From assembly GCF_900700375.1 (NCBI RefSeq), contig NC_041707.1:30425281-30489280 (forward strand): a stretch of DNA of 64,000 nucleotides, given 5' to 3'. Below the pieces are notes generated by a model, which worked only from the letters and a program-made list of their open reading frames with translations, was not told where the DNA came from and searched no databases. The position numbers were made by a program, and so were the translations under genes. Shown piece by piece: positions 33,000 to 43,365 of this stretch (position 1 is its first letter; each line of letters opens with the position of its first letter). The stretch comes from Denticeps clupeoides (taxonomy: Eukaryota > Chordata > Actinopteri > Clupeiformes > Denticipitidae).

Positions 33000-33989
33000 T
33001 CTGAGGAGAAAAATAAATAAAAATAAAATAGAATTCACTCATAGCAGAACTCACGCCTGTATCACACCACGCCAAACTTGACTTCTCAAGCTGAAGGAAC
33101 TTCAAAATCTGGTGGACTGGACCAGTGGATTCAGAAGGGTCAAATTTAGATCCCAGCCATGCAAAGAAAGACGCTTAAGCACTCCATGCTGACGCACGCA
33201 TGTACAGAAGTGCCACAAGGGCTCAGAAGCGGAAGGGGTACTGCCATTAACTTCCCCCTCCCGGAAGGGAGCGAACTTTCCCACCCATTAGTCATCATAA
33301 ATCACATGATGAGACGATCAATCTGAGTCAGCAATAAAACGGGCTGCTTCCTCAAATGGTGATTTACCAGAAAAGTAGTCCATCAGCATTGGCAACATCA
33401 GATCAGAGGAGGTTTCAGATCCACTTCAAGGCAGGCCTGCTGGGATTCTGGCCCGGATTTTACAACAGACCCAGTAAACAGGCCAAGATCATGATTCAGC
33501 TCATTATATTACAGATTTCGGGTCCAAAACAGTTTCCACAGAAGGAAAAACTGGTTCCCACCAAGTTGGTGTTGCGGCACAAAACAAACACATAAAAAGA
33601 AAGCGCGGCGGCGGCGGCCATCAGATTTAGCAGGTGTTAAAACACAGAGCTGCTTTCTGGGAAAAACACGGAAAACAAAACGCTAAGAAGTACTGGTTTA
33701 TAAATAGGAAATAGTTCATTGTTAAATAGTTCATACATCCAGCGTACCTGAAGAACCGAGGCCAGCCTGTGAACCGCAAATCGATTCACTCAGTTACGCC
33801 ACAAAACACGTTTTAAAAAGGCTGCTGCAATTTAAAAGAAGAATCGGAACTACGTGACATACCTGCACCTAACCAAGTCCAGCGTCTGCGACAGAAAACT
33901 GCGGTAACTGCGCCCTGCCGCCCAGAAGAGTGACACTTCTAAACTATTCCGCCGTACTTTCGATTTCCGCCTTTAAAGGGCCAGCGGCG
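33000..33989 (-). other. ctsb: ctsb 5' UTR region and first intron
   Basis: No coding exon is seen. Two donor-like sites on the minus strand, CAG|GTATG at 33863/33862 and CAG|GTACGC at 33749/33748, could end one or two non-coding first exons; mammalian CTSB also uses alternative 5' UTR exons. A GCGGCGGCGGCGG tract lies near 33606. The sequence is GC-richer near 33870-34030, which fits a promoter. Confidence 0.45.
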
Positions 33990-34037
33990 GTCACGTGATC
34001 AGTCACGCGCGCTCCAGTCGGATGACTGTCACGTGAC
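33990..34037 (-). promoter_or_regulatory. ctsb: Two CLEAR/E-box motifs upstream of ctsb
   Basis: GTCACGTGAT at 33990-33999 and the perfect 10-bp palindrome GTCACGTGAC at 34028-34037 lie 28 bp apart, just upstream of the likely ctsb transcription start. GTCACGTGAC is the consensus CLEAR element bound by TFEB/TFE3/MITF, which switches on lysosomal genes. Cathepsin B is a lysosomal protease and a known member of that network in mammals. Binding here is inferred. Confidence 0.65.
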
Positions 34038-34763
34038 TCACTGTTTTAAAAACGTATTACACCGTATTTATCGATTATCGACTAAGTATTAGCGTGTCGT
34101 TAAACTTTGCCATATTAAAAATGAACTACGTATGATTATACCAAATTCTTAAAATCCAGCAATTTGTGACAGAAAAACTGCAGCTGACACTGTTTTAGCC
34201 AATCACTGAAAATACCAGCACTGTTCTTGATGGTATTAAGGCTGAGTGATTAGACAAGATTAGAAGTGTAGTGTCGCTAAATCAGAGGAAGACAACTACT
34301 CAACAACTACGAGAAAGACTTCCTTGCATTTATTCCACGTAATCTAATCAACCGCCTTTACAGTCAAACACGACGTGGCTAAACGACAGATCTGCCTGCG
34401 CCAAGGCCACTTGTAACCATTCTTCATTCATAAAATAATAATGATCGATCTATCGATGGTAGCCCGTGATCAAAAGGGTGAGCGCAGCTCACCAGTTCAG
34501 TCCATATAATTTACCAAGAAATAATTAGCATGAGGTGGTTGACTAACGATAATCAAACAGCAAACGATCGGACCTACAAGAAACATTTTTTATTATTTTG
34601 CATATAGGAACCTAGAATGAACATAAAGATCCGTTCTTATGCTAGGCCTCTATTTAAAAAACTGGTTCTTCACATACATGTATGGACAGAACATTTGCAT
34701 GTCATATATATGAAGTATGATATAAAATCCCCTGGAAGCAGGTATGGCTTTAACCAGCGCAGC
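34038..34763. other. Intergenic spacer between divergent ctsb and xkr5
   Basis: AT-rich spacer between two promoters. There is a short imperfect inverted pair (AGCCAATCACT near 34198 and AGTGATTAG near 34245). No coding signal is seen. Confidence 0.5.
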
Positions 34764-34771
34764 TGACGTCA
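34764..34771 (+). promoter_or_regulatory. xkr5: Full CRE palindrome upstream of xkr5
   Basis: TGACGTCA, the full cAMP-response element bound by CREB/ATF factors, lies 118 bp before the xkr5 ATG in a locally GC-richer stretch. An 8-bp site can occur by chance, so the regulatory role is inferred. Confidence 0.35.
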
Positions 34772-34888
34772 GCAGTGAAACTTTTCTTTTCTGCCACTGT
34801 AGGGGAGGCTGGTGCGGACGAGCGGGAGTTTCGTGATCGGTCCCACGCACATGATAACTCGGGTGCTATGTAAGGAGTACAGGAGAGC

Positions 34889-37800
34889 ATGCTGCGTATA
34901 AAGAGAACATGGCTGATTTGGTGCCAGATTTGCCTTTTCTGCTTTTCGGGAGTGATCATCATATCGGAGAGAGCAGCTCGTAAGTTTCTTGTTTTCTTCT
35001 CATATAAAACATCGTTGTATCCAAGCAAAAGGAAGCAAGCGAACACAACGCACGGATTTAAAATAACCGAAAGAATCCGAAAAGTAAGCGTGTTCTAGTA
35101 AGGTATTTTAATCGGGGTTCCGGGGTTCCACCAGCTCCCCCGCTCTTTGTCGCGTTTGGGCGCCTTTTTTCCCAGAATCCGGGCGGGAAGGGGGTGGGGG
35201 TGTCGTCTTTGCCCGCCATCTGGCGCTCATGGGATGCATTACTTCCCGCGTCCGCTCTTCCTCCCCACAGTCATCCTCTGCTCGGCCCGCTACTTGTGGG
35301 CGGGGCGGATTGTGTGGGCGTGGCTCACCCTCGTGCTGATGCTGCCCGGCTCTGCAGCGCAGGTGCTCAGTCTGAGGTGGTACCTGTCAGATGACGAGCA
35401 GGGGACGTCCTCGCTCCTCGTCCTCATCCATGTCCTGCACTTAGGGATATTGAAAAGGTGAGACCTGCTGATTTCTCACTTTTTCTTGAGGAAAAAAAAA
35501 AACCTTGTGATATGATGATGCATCTGGTTTTAAGGTTGAAAACCAAAAATTGTCTGTACATACCTAAAATATATTGAATTCAAATATTTGAACAGCATTT
35601 CAAACAGCAAACAAAGAGTATAAACAGATGGTATTATAAAATGTGTACAGGACAATAAAACATTATACAGAAGGGAATATGAGGATGCAAAATAGTGAGT
35701 ATTATACAATGTCTATGTATTTGGAACATAACTAAACAATGAGCGTAAAATGAAAAGGCTTTAAATAAAACCTGCAATCAATTTCAGACCCTGCAATAAA
35801 ATTCACACAATAAAAATTCTATCAACAGCAACACAGATTTAGAATACAAAAATGACCTATTCTGTAATCAGAACACACACACTACTGTTCCCAAGTAGGG
35901 CTGCAACAACGAATCGATTGAATCGATTAAAAATCGATTACTAAAAGAGTTGGCAACGAATTTCCTAATCGATTCGTTATGACTTGGTGACGTTTGATTA
36001 TTTAAAAAAAACTTTATTTGAGCGCGGAGCGGAGTGAACACACTCGGTCTCTCTGGCGCACATAAGCTAGCTGATTTTGGCGCCTCATAGACAGCTCGGA
36101 GCAAAATAAATACATAAAAACGAGCGGAGGTAGAGGACAGATACATGGCGGAGGCAGAGAAATCTGCGCGAAAATATGCAAAAGCGACACGGCACGGCAC
36201 AGGAGCGCCACAGCAATGATCCAGCACCTGAAACGCGTGTTTGATGAGGAGGAAGGGAGTTCAGCAGCAGGGTCACTACAGAATCCTACTTTTGTTCCGT
36301 TTTGAAGTGAGGAACGTAATGTCCCTGGTGCTGGTGTTTAACTCGCCGCGGAGGAGAACTAGACGGGGACTTACAGCGCCACCTACAGGTGTGGAGGGGA
36401 GATGAAACAGCGTTCGGACTGTTCACTGCGTCTCCGCGTGGACGACTCGCCTATTGTGTCCCTAAGCAAGACACTTAACCCTAATTTGCTCCAGGGGGAC
36501 TGTCCCTGTAACTACTGATTGTCGCTCTGGATAAGGGCGTCTGATAAATGCTGTAAATGTAAATGTTTACCCGTCATCCAGCTTGACAGGCATGACAAGT
36601 TAGCATTAGCTCGTTAATAACAGTAGTAAAGCAGGGGTGCTATAGTTACTTTGCATTAAAATACTAAAGACATGTTTTTATTCACTAGCCGTTTTTGGAC
36701 CATTCATTTTTCAATCTGTTGTCATGTATAGCTACACTGCAAAAAAGCTTATCTTACCTAGTAATTTTGTCTCGTTTCCAGTCCAAATATCTAAAAAATC
36801 TTAAATCAAGATTACTAGACAAGAAAAATGGCATGAGAAAATTAAGTGATGCTTAAAACTTCTGTTTGAGATTATATCTCATTAAGATTAGTTTTTATAC
36901 TCCATTGGCAGATAATTTTGCTTGTTTTAAGCAAACAATCACTTAATTTTGAGATGTTTTTTCAGAAAACAAGACAATTTCTTATGCTATTTCATGTGTC
37001 TAGTAAATGTATCTTGATTTAAGATTTTTTTAGAGATTTGGACTGAAATCAGGACAAAACTACTAATTTTTTTTGCAGTGTGTGTGTGTGTGTGTGAGAG
37101 AGTTTGTGAGTGTGTGCGTCTGCGAGTGTGTGCATCTGCAGTATAGTGTAGACTCAAGTTCTGACATTCAAACAAATCCTGTTAAATTTTCTGATTTGTA
37201 TTTGTATTATTTATCGTTCTGGCAGCTCAGGTGGCACTTTATTTAAAAAAAAAAAAAGTCTATATTTGTCAGATGTAAAGCATACATGTGTATGTTTTTT
37301 GTGTTAGTCAATTTTTATTTTATTTTATTATTATTATAACAGCTCAAGGAGCAACATGTTTGTGCACTTTCTAAAGATTTTGGTTCTGTTTTTGAATAAA
37401 GGGTTGGAAATGAATGCTTTTTTTTATTTTTTTTTTATCCGATTCTACGATTAATAAAAAAAAGTTGCAGCCCTATTCCCAAGACAGCATTTAGAATATA
37501 GTGCATTAAAACAATGAGAGAGCATACTTTCAGATTATGTAATATACAAACAGAACTGCAGTTTTATGGAAAACGTATTCTAAAACTTAGACATTGCTGC
37601 TTTTTTAAAAGTATTTTGTCTGACCCTGGATATTGTAACAGTAGTGGTGGGCAGCAAATAGTTATTCCAGCAAGATGAAACCACCAAATGCTAGAGATCA
37701 CTAAAAGCTTAACGGTGGATAACAGACTTAAACAGATAAACTCCAACAAATAACCACTCACCATCAGATAAAAATAAAGCATCCCCTTATTGTCCCGAAC

Positions 37801-40800
37801 TGAATATAGGACACCTTGTAACGAACAGAAGGATCCCTGTTTTCCCCTCTTTATACTGTCCCGCATTTCCCTGGGGCATTGCGGGACAGTATAAAAATAA
37901 CGCATCCTTTTCAGTCACCCGAGTTTATTTCTCAGTTCCATTTCCATTCATTGTGCAGTGTTAATTGCCTTCATTCTCCTTACAGGCTCTGGGGCTGCAT
38001 GAGGTCCCTGTGGCTGCAGCAGAAGGGCAGAGCCAGACTGGGAGAGCTAGTCATGCAGCAGGCAGATGTGTCGGCTCTCTGTCTGCTTGAAGCTTTGACA
38101 CTCTCCCTTCCAGAGACTCTGCTGCAAAGCTACATCCTCTTCTCAGCTGACATGGGTCTGCTTTCACCAGGTGAATGTCTGCACTTGTTCTGTTGGTGTG
38201 GAAGTGAGAGAGTGTCGAATACACACACAAAATCTGATACACACTGTATGCAGTGTTGTTTTTATGGGTATTAATTTCATTAAAAATGGATATAATTACC
38301 CTCATGATTATTCTCATGTCAAACTCTTTTTTTCCAAGCATCTGTCATGACAATGAAGGGGAGGACCCTGGCCCTGGTGTTCGAACAAAAAACTGTTTAT
38401 TGTAATATGGGACAAAGAATAGAATTTTGGAAGGGAAAGTGGAAACAGGGGAAGGAAAGGATCACTCACACAGGGGATTCACACATCTCAAACATTTGAA
38501 AAATACAATACAATACCATTTACACACACACACCGAAACCCACACCGCTAGCTCATACCACACCAGCGCGCACATACACAGTGACAGATTGAAGACTATT
38601 GAAGACAGATTGAACACTAGTGCCGGCACTCCTTTAAAGGAGTGAAGTGCCCCAGGACTGGCAAACACGCCCAGTTTATGCTGAATGCTGGGGATGATTT
38701 TTACAGCATTGCTTTATTGTTAATATTGTTATTTGGTAATAAATGAGTTAGTTAAAGACCTGAAATAGTTGATATACATACCGTCTCTAGATGGTTTTAA
38801 CTCTATGCTTTGGAAATTTTGAATATTGGCAATAAGACTATTCCTATAGACAAGTGTGTTCATGCAGTTTTCATTTCCATAGCGTGTCTGTGCTGTGGAC
38901 TCGGCCTGCTGTCTCTCAGTTGGGCGTTGGTACTGTTCAGTCGAGGATGTTCACTCATTCGGCCTGGGCACTTGCCCATGCCACCAGCTGCCATCATGTG
39001 CCAGTTGCTCTGGAGGCTGGGGATGCTTGCAGCCCGGATTGCCAGCCTCATCTTCTTCACCAAGGTCTTCACCTGGTGGGTGTGTGGGATTGTAGGTGAG
39101 GAAAACCATAACACCCAAATACAAGATTTCTGTTACTCAAAATACAGTACAGACCAAAAGTTTGGACACACCTTCTGAAGGTATCAAAACTATGAATGAA
39201 CACATGTGGAGTTATGTACTTAACAAAAAAAAGGTGAAATAACTGAAAACATGTTTTATATTCTAGTTTCTTCAAAATAGCCGCCCTTTGCTCTGATTAC
39301 TGCTTTGTACACTCTTGGCATTCTCTCGATGAGCTTCAAGAGGTCGTCACCTGAAATGGTTTTCCAACAGTCTTGAAGGAGATCCCAGAGGTGTTTAGCA
39401 CTTGTTGGCCCCTTTCACTCTGCGATCCAGCTCACCCCAAACCATCTCAATTGGGTTCAAGTCCGGTGACTGTAAAGTCTCCACTTTTTGTTAAGTACAT
39501 AACTCCACATGTATTCACTCATAATTTTGATGCCTTCAGTGAGAATCTACCAATGTAAATGGTCATGAAAATAAAGAAAATACATTGAATGAGAAGGTGT
39601 GTGTACTGTATGTCTGAAAAAGTGGTGTTCTCTTACATTCAGTGGTTGTGAAAAAGGGGGTTCATTACTCTCAGTATTACATTTACATTTACAGCATTTA
39701 TCAGACGCCCTTATCCAGAGTGACTTACAATCAGTAGTTACAGGGACAGTCCCCCTGGAGCAACTTAGGGTTAAGTGTCTTCCTCAGGGACACAATGCCT
39801 TCAAAACGTTTAATTTATATAATGTTTTTTTTAAGAATTACATATTATATACACACATTAATTTCTGTGCTGGGGCAAAAAATATATAAATGTTGGAAAC
39901 CTCGCTTGGGTGTCCAAGCGAGGAGCAACTTAGGGTTAAGTGTCTTGCTCAGGGACACAATGATAGTAAGTGGGATTTCTGGTTCATAGGCGAGTGTGTA
40001 TCATTAGGTATCATCTACCATTACATTACCTTATTATTCTCAGCTTGCCTAAAGGAGAAAGTACACTCAACAATCACAATCCAAACATTCACCACTCCTT
40101 TATAAATTAAAGCATTCCAGTTGATTACATCTTTATACTAATTATGCACCTCAATTGGTTTCATTTTTGTTCCGCAGCTTTTCATTGGCTGATTGCAACT
40201 TTCTGGATGGTGTCTCAGCAGACAGACGTCTGTAGAGAAAACAGTCACTGTCGTCTCTTCAATTGCATCATGGGAGTTGTTCATGTCTTTTTCTTCCTCA
40301 ATGTTAAGGATGGCCCTTCTAGGTTTCGCATGGTGACATTTTATTTGGTAGGTGACAGCTGAGTTAAGAGAAAAGGTTTTTGTAAGTTTTTGTGATTTAG
40401 TTTTTTAGGTTGTCATTTGCATCTTTTGTGCTTGCATCTAGGTCATGTTGCTTGAGAACTTTGCTCTCCTTTTGTCAGCTTCGGATATTTTCAGTGAAGC
40501 ATCATGGGATACTCTGAGCATTCCTACAGCTGTGTTCTGTTGCTTCCTCATGAGTAAGACACTTATAACTTTGGTTTAATTGTCATGAAATTGACAAATG
40601 TTAAAATCTTTTTTTTTCTTTGTTCTGTTTCTTTTTTGTTACAGGTATAATCTCAATGACTATTTACTACCGTTTCCTCCACCCCAAATCCACTGAAATC
40701 CTTCAGAGTCTCCATCAGCATCCACGCCATGGCTGCCTAGAACAAGGATCTTCCCTGGATGCGAAAGACACCTCTGACCCATCCGTCCGAAGACATGGCA

Positions 40801-41426
40801 CGTTCTCCATCACTGGAGTAGCTCAGACTTTGCCGAAGCAGTCAGAGGCCAGCAATGTAGAAAAGCCAGATGTACCACTAAATCATCATCACTGGCTACT
40901 GGTCCGCCTTGCTCTCAAGACCAGTGACTGGTCCAAAATAAACCTGGCCTACGATGCTGGAGCATTAGCTGCCCTACTGCATCTTGAAGAAATCCCTGGT
41001 GGTTGCGGAAGTGCCTCAACCCCTGCATCAGTTCCAAAACTCAGCCAGCCTGATGCAGAGGGTGCAAGTGACCCTCCTGAGAAGGAGCCAGACTCCTCTG
41101 GTTTCGGAGTCAGACGAGGGTCTCTGGAGTTCAAGTCTGTTCTCACAGACAACCTGGAGCCAAATCAGGTCCCTGCCGAATCAGGCACCACCATATACTT
41201 CAGTGCAGATCCCAACACTCCGAGCTGCACCAGTGTCTTGCCAGCAGACCAAGATAGGAATCTGCATGATGCCGAAAAACTCAGTTCTATTTTCAGTCCT
41301 GGAGCTCAGATCTGGGGAGCCAAGGTCTTTTTACACAAAAAACCACAGTACACGTCCACCCCTAAACAAGAATTCAACAAAGCACAAATAACAGGAGGCT
41401 CTAGGCGACAAGTGCAGTTTAAATAA
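34889..41426 (+). CDS. xkr5: XK-related protein 5
   Basis: Seven exons join in phase (34889-34979, 35271-35457, 37986-38170, 38883-39095, 40178-40347, 40442-40553, 40645-41426) and give 579 residues (human XKR5 about 686). The N-terminal two thirds is the multi-pass XK domain. Exon 3 has QQADVSALCLLEALTLSLPE and LLQSYI, exon 4 GHLPMPPAAIMCQLLWRLGM, exon 5 HWLIATFWMVSQQTD and SRFRMVTFYL, and exon 6 VMLLENFALLL. The last exon adds a cytosolic tail starting YYRFLHPKSTEI and containing HHHWLLVRLALKTSDWSKIN, the hallmark that fits XKR5 best. Some XK relatives are phospholipid scramblases; no such activity is established for XKR5. Exon 1 is the least conserved, so the start is moderately sure. Introns 2 and 4 carry transposons. 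Confidence 0.92.
36443..36566 (+). mobile_element. SINE family B fragment nested in the hAT element
   Basis: ATTGTGTCCCTAAGCAAGAC, then GGGACTGTCCCTGTAACTAC, and the terminal AATGCTGTAAATGTAAATG. The tRNA-like head is missing. It is nested in the 35896-37475 element, so it is probably younger. Confidence 0.75.
36735..37080. mobile_element. MITE nested in the hAT element
   Basis: Terminal inverted repeats CACTGCAAAAA (36735) and TTTTTGCAGTG (ending 37080). Further in, TCTTAAATCAAGAT near 36798 pairs with ATCTTGATTTAAGA near 37011, so the 346-bp element folds back over much of its length. It has no coding capacity and is followed by a short TG repeat. Confidence 0.75.
37078..37096 (+). repeat. 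Short (TG)n repeat
   Basis: A TG run at the edge of the nested MITE. Confidence 0.8.
38342..38675. repeat. Possible repeat block in xkr5 intron 3, unidentified
   Basis: The block begins TGTCATGACAATGAAGG, contains TTTATTGTAATATG near 38396 and is CA-rich further on, unlike the AT-rich DNA around it. The layout loosely resembles a minus-strand terminal repeat of a retroelement, but I could not define both ends or a target duplication. A similar layout (AAGGATTTATTGG) recurs near 49070. Confidence 0.25.
39143..39610. mobile_element. Non-autonomous Tc1-like fold-back element
   Basis: The left end, TACAGTACAGACCAAAAGTT then GGACACACCTTCT, is a known type of Tc1 terminal repeat. The right end is GAGAAGGTGTGTGTACTGTA, a shortened match. 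Inside, GTGGAGTTATGTACTTAACA (39207) reappears inverted near 39492. The middle resembles the 5' region of such transposons, but no transposase frame survives. It lies in xkr5 intron 4. Confidence 0.75.
39678..39797 (-). mobile_element. SINE family B, headless copy in xkr5 intron 4
   Basis: ACATTTACATTTACAGCATT through CAGTAGTTACAGGGACAGTC to TCAGGGACACAATG is the tail and body of family B on the minus strand. The head is missing. Confidence 0.8.
39921..40001 (-). mobile_element. SINE family B, head-side fragment in xkr5 intron 4
   Basis: GGAGCAACTTAGGGTTAAGT through TCAGGGACACAATGATAGTA to GGTTCATAGGCGAGTGTGTA. This fragment holds the head side, which the neighbouring copy at 39678 lacks. 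The overlap (GCAACTTAGGGTTAAGTGTC in both) shows they are two insertions rather than one split copy. Confidence 0.7.
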
Positions 41427-41456
41427 TGAAGCTCTTATGGATCAAATTTATGATTA

Positions 41457-41462
41457 AATAAA
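41457..41462 (+). terminator. xkr5: Candidate xkr5 polyadenylation signal
   Basis: AATAAA lies 30 nt after the stop codon, which would give a very short 3' UTR. Later sites in the AT-rich DNA that follows are equally possible. Confidence 0.25.
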
Positions 41463-43365
41463 GGATTAAAAATATATATATTATAGAAATTGTACCTAAA
41501 AGTAAAAAATACTGTTAAGAGCCTACAGGACACAAGGCAGTTGATCTCCCACTGTAGATACATTTTTGTAGGTACTATCATCTTGTGCATTATTATGACT
41601 ATTTAAGTCCATTGTTACAGTCCAGTGGACCAAATTCTCTAATTTTGTTTCCATAGATCATCAACAGAAGATGTGATTGAAGTTATTAGTCAACATAGTG
41701 GCTTGTAATAACTGTCTTGACTTTCCACAATATTTGAATAATGTATCAATGATTTGTCGAAGGTACTTGTTAAAAAATGTGTTATTACTTCATATGCTGC
41801 TAAATGCAATTCGTGTTCTTTTCAAATTGTTTAGTTTGTATAACTGAATAGTAGTAGTAAAATTTTTTTATAAATTATTTAAAATTTTACACCATTTACA
41901 TGCATGAAATAATGTCAAATTATATGGCAGTTATATATTAATTTCTATGTATTTATTTTATGCATTTTTATAGACAAGTATTTATATATCAAAATATAGA
42001 TTATACAACTGACCTGGTTAATTACATAAAAGATCTAAAAATATGTCTTTTGCTATTGAAATGACATGTAAGCAAATATTCTGTTTTATTATTGGGTACT
42101 TATTATTGCCTTTTAAATGAAAAAGGAACCATATTCTGGAATTTGAGTTTTAGCATATTTGAGGCCTTTAGAGAACCACAATACATGGATGCTATCACCC
42201 TTCTGTCACTGAAATGAACAGGTGTGTGTAGGAAGAGGGGGGCAGCAGGGGGCAGCATATGCATTGTCAAATCCATGGAAACTTCATAAAGTCATATCAT
42301 ATTAAGATGCTCTTTGGATATTTAAAAAAATATTCTCTAGATGATATAGATGTCTGAGTTTTATAAAAAGCCCATTTTTTATCTTATTTTCCTGTATTCA
42401 GAATACAGAAACAGCTTTACACAAATGTACAAACATCAATGAAATTTATTAAGCAAGAAATTAAAAACAAGTCTGAAAACATTTCCTGTGCTTACACTCT
42501 TCATGTCCTCCTTTAACAACAGCTTCCACACAAATCTGCATTATAAAGACATTTCAAATAAATGGATTCATTTGAACCATTGGTTGTGACAATTTTATAT
42601 TACTATTATATTACTATTTCCAGAGATATTGTATAATATACAAAGGCTGTTCAGAGGTTTTTATCTTGTTGACATGAACTTTGCAAAAAATACAATAAAC
42701 CTTCATTGGGGGATTCAGAACATGTGGGTATCAATCTCTACAAATATCTCAACATTTTGCATGAACAAAACAAAGATTATGTCATACTCACTTATAAAGG
42801 CACATAATCGATCATAACAGAATCGCATCCATTTACTTCATGATGCACACAAGTATCTTGATGCACCACAGCTGTGAATTTGATCAGGCAGGTTAGTCAG
42901 TAAAGACCACTGAACTTTTGGTGGCTAAAGTGCTGCAGTCACTCTCAAAACTGTGAAAAGAGCAATAATCAGAGAAAAAAATTAAATAATAGATATAAAA
43001 AAAATCCCTCATTAAAATAACAACTCAACAATTAATGACAATTAATTTCTAGTGGTGGTTGAAAAAAATATACATGGCATGGAACATGACCTGTGAGTAA
43101 CTGCACTGCATGAGCCATGGTTCCAGTTAGTGGTGTGTACCTCTACAAGTTGTTGGGCAAGTTAGAAGTCATATAATTAAAACTATTTGTATCACCCTAA
43201 ATATCAATGATTTTTGTTCATGTGCTCAGATGAGTCTTCGTGGGAAAGGTAGACCTCAAAACAAAATTTGCATCTTGTGTTCTGATGGCTCTGAACCTAT
43301 TAGGCCACTTCATTAGTTGTTCAGGGGCTACTTGTAATAATGGTCTAGACTCATTTCTTCTAGCT
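41463..43365. other. Spacer between convergent xkr5 and eva1a
   Basis: Very AT-rich sequence holding the 3' UTRs of two genes that point at each other. A minus-strand AATAAA (TTTATT at 42445-42450) could end the eva1a transcript. No other gene or transposon is recognised. Confidence 0.5.

Larger units (their letters stand above)
35896..37475. mobile_element. hAT-like DNA transposon with 8-bp target duplication
   Basis: The ends TAGGGCTGCAAC (35896) and GTTGCAGCCCTA (ending 37475) are perfect 12-bp inverted repeats. They are flanked by the same 8 bp, TTCCCAAG, at 35888-35895 and 37476-37483. An 8-bp duplication with TAGGG-type ends is the hAT signature. The 1,580-bp interior has a GC-rich left part (36020-36420) that may be a decayed transposase start, but no intact gene. 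Two later insertions lie inside (36443-36566 and 36735-37080). It sits in xkr5 intron 2. Confidence 0.85.

Noticed and set aside
40949-41391. Extra frames overlapping xkr5 exon 7
   Set aside because: Shadows of the real xkr5 frame, which is supported by in-phase joining of seven exons.
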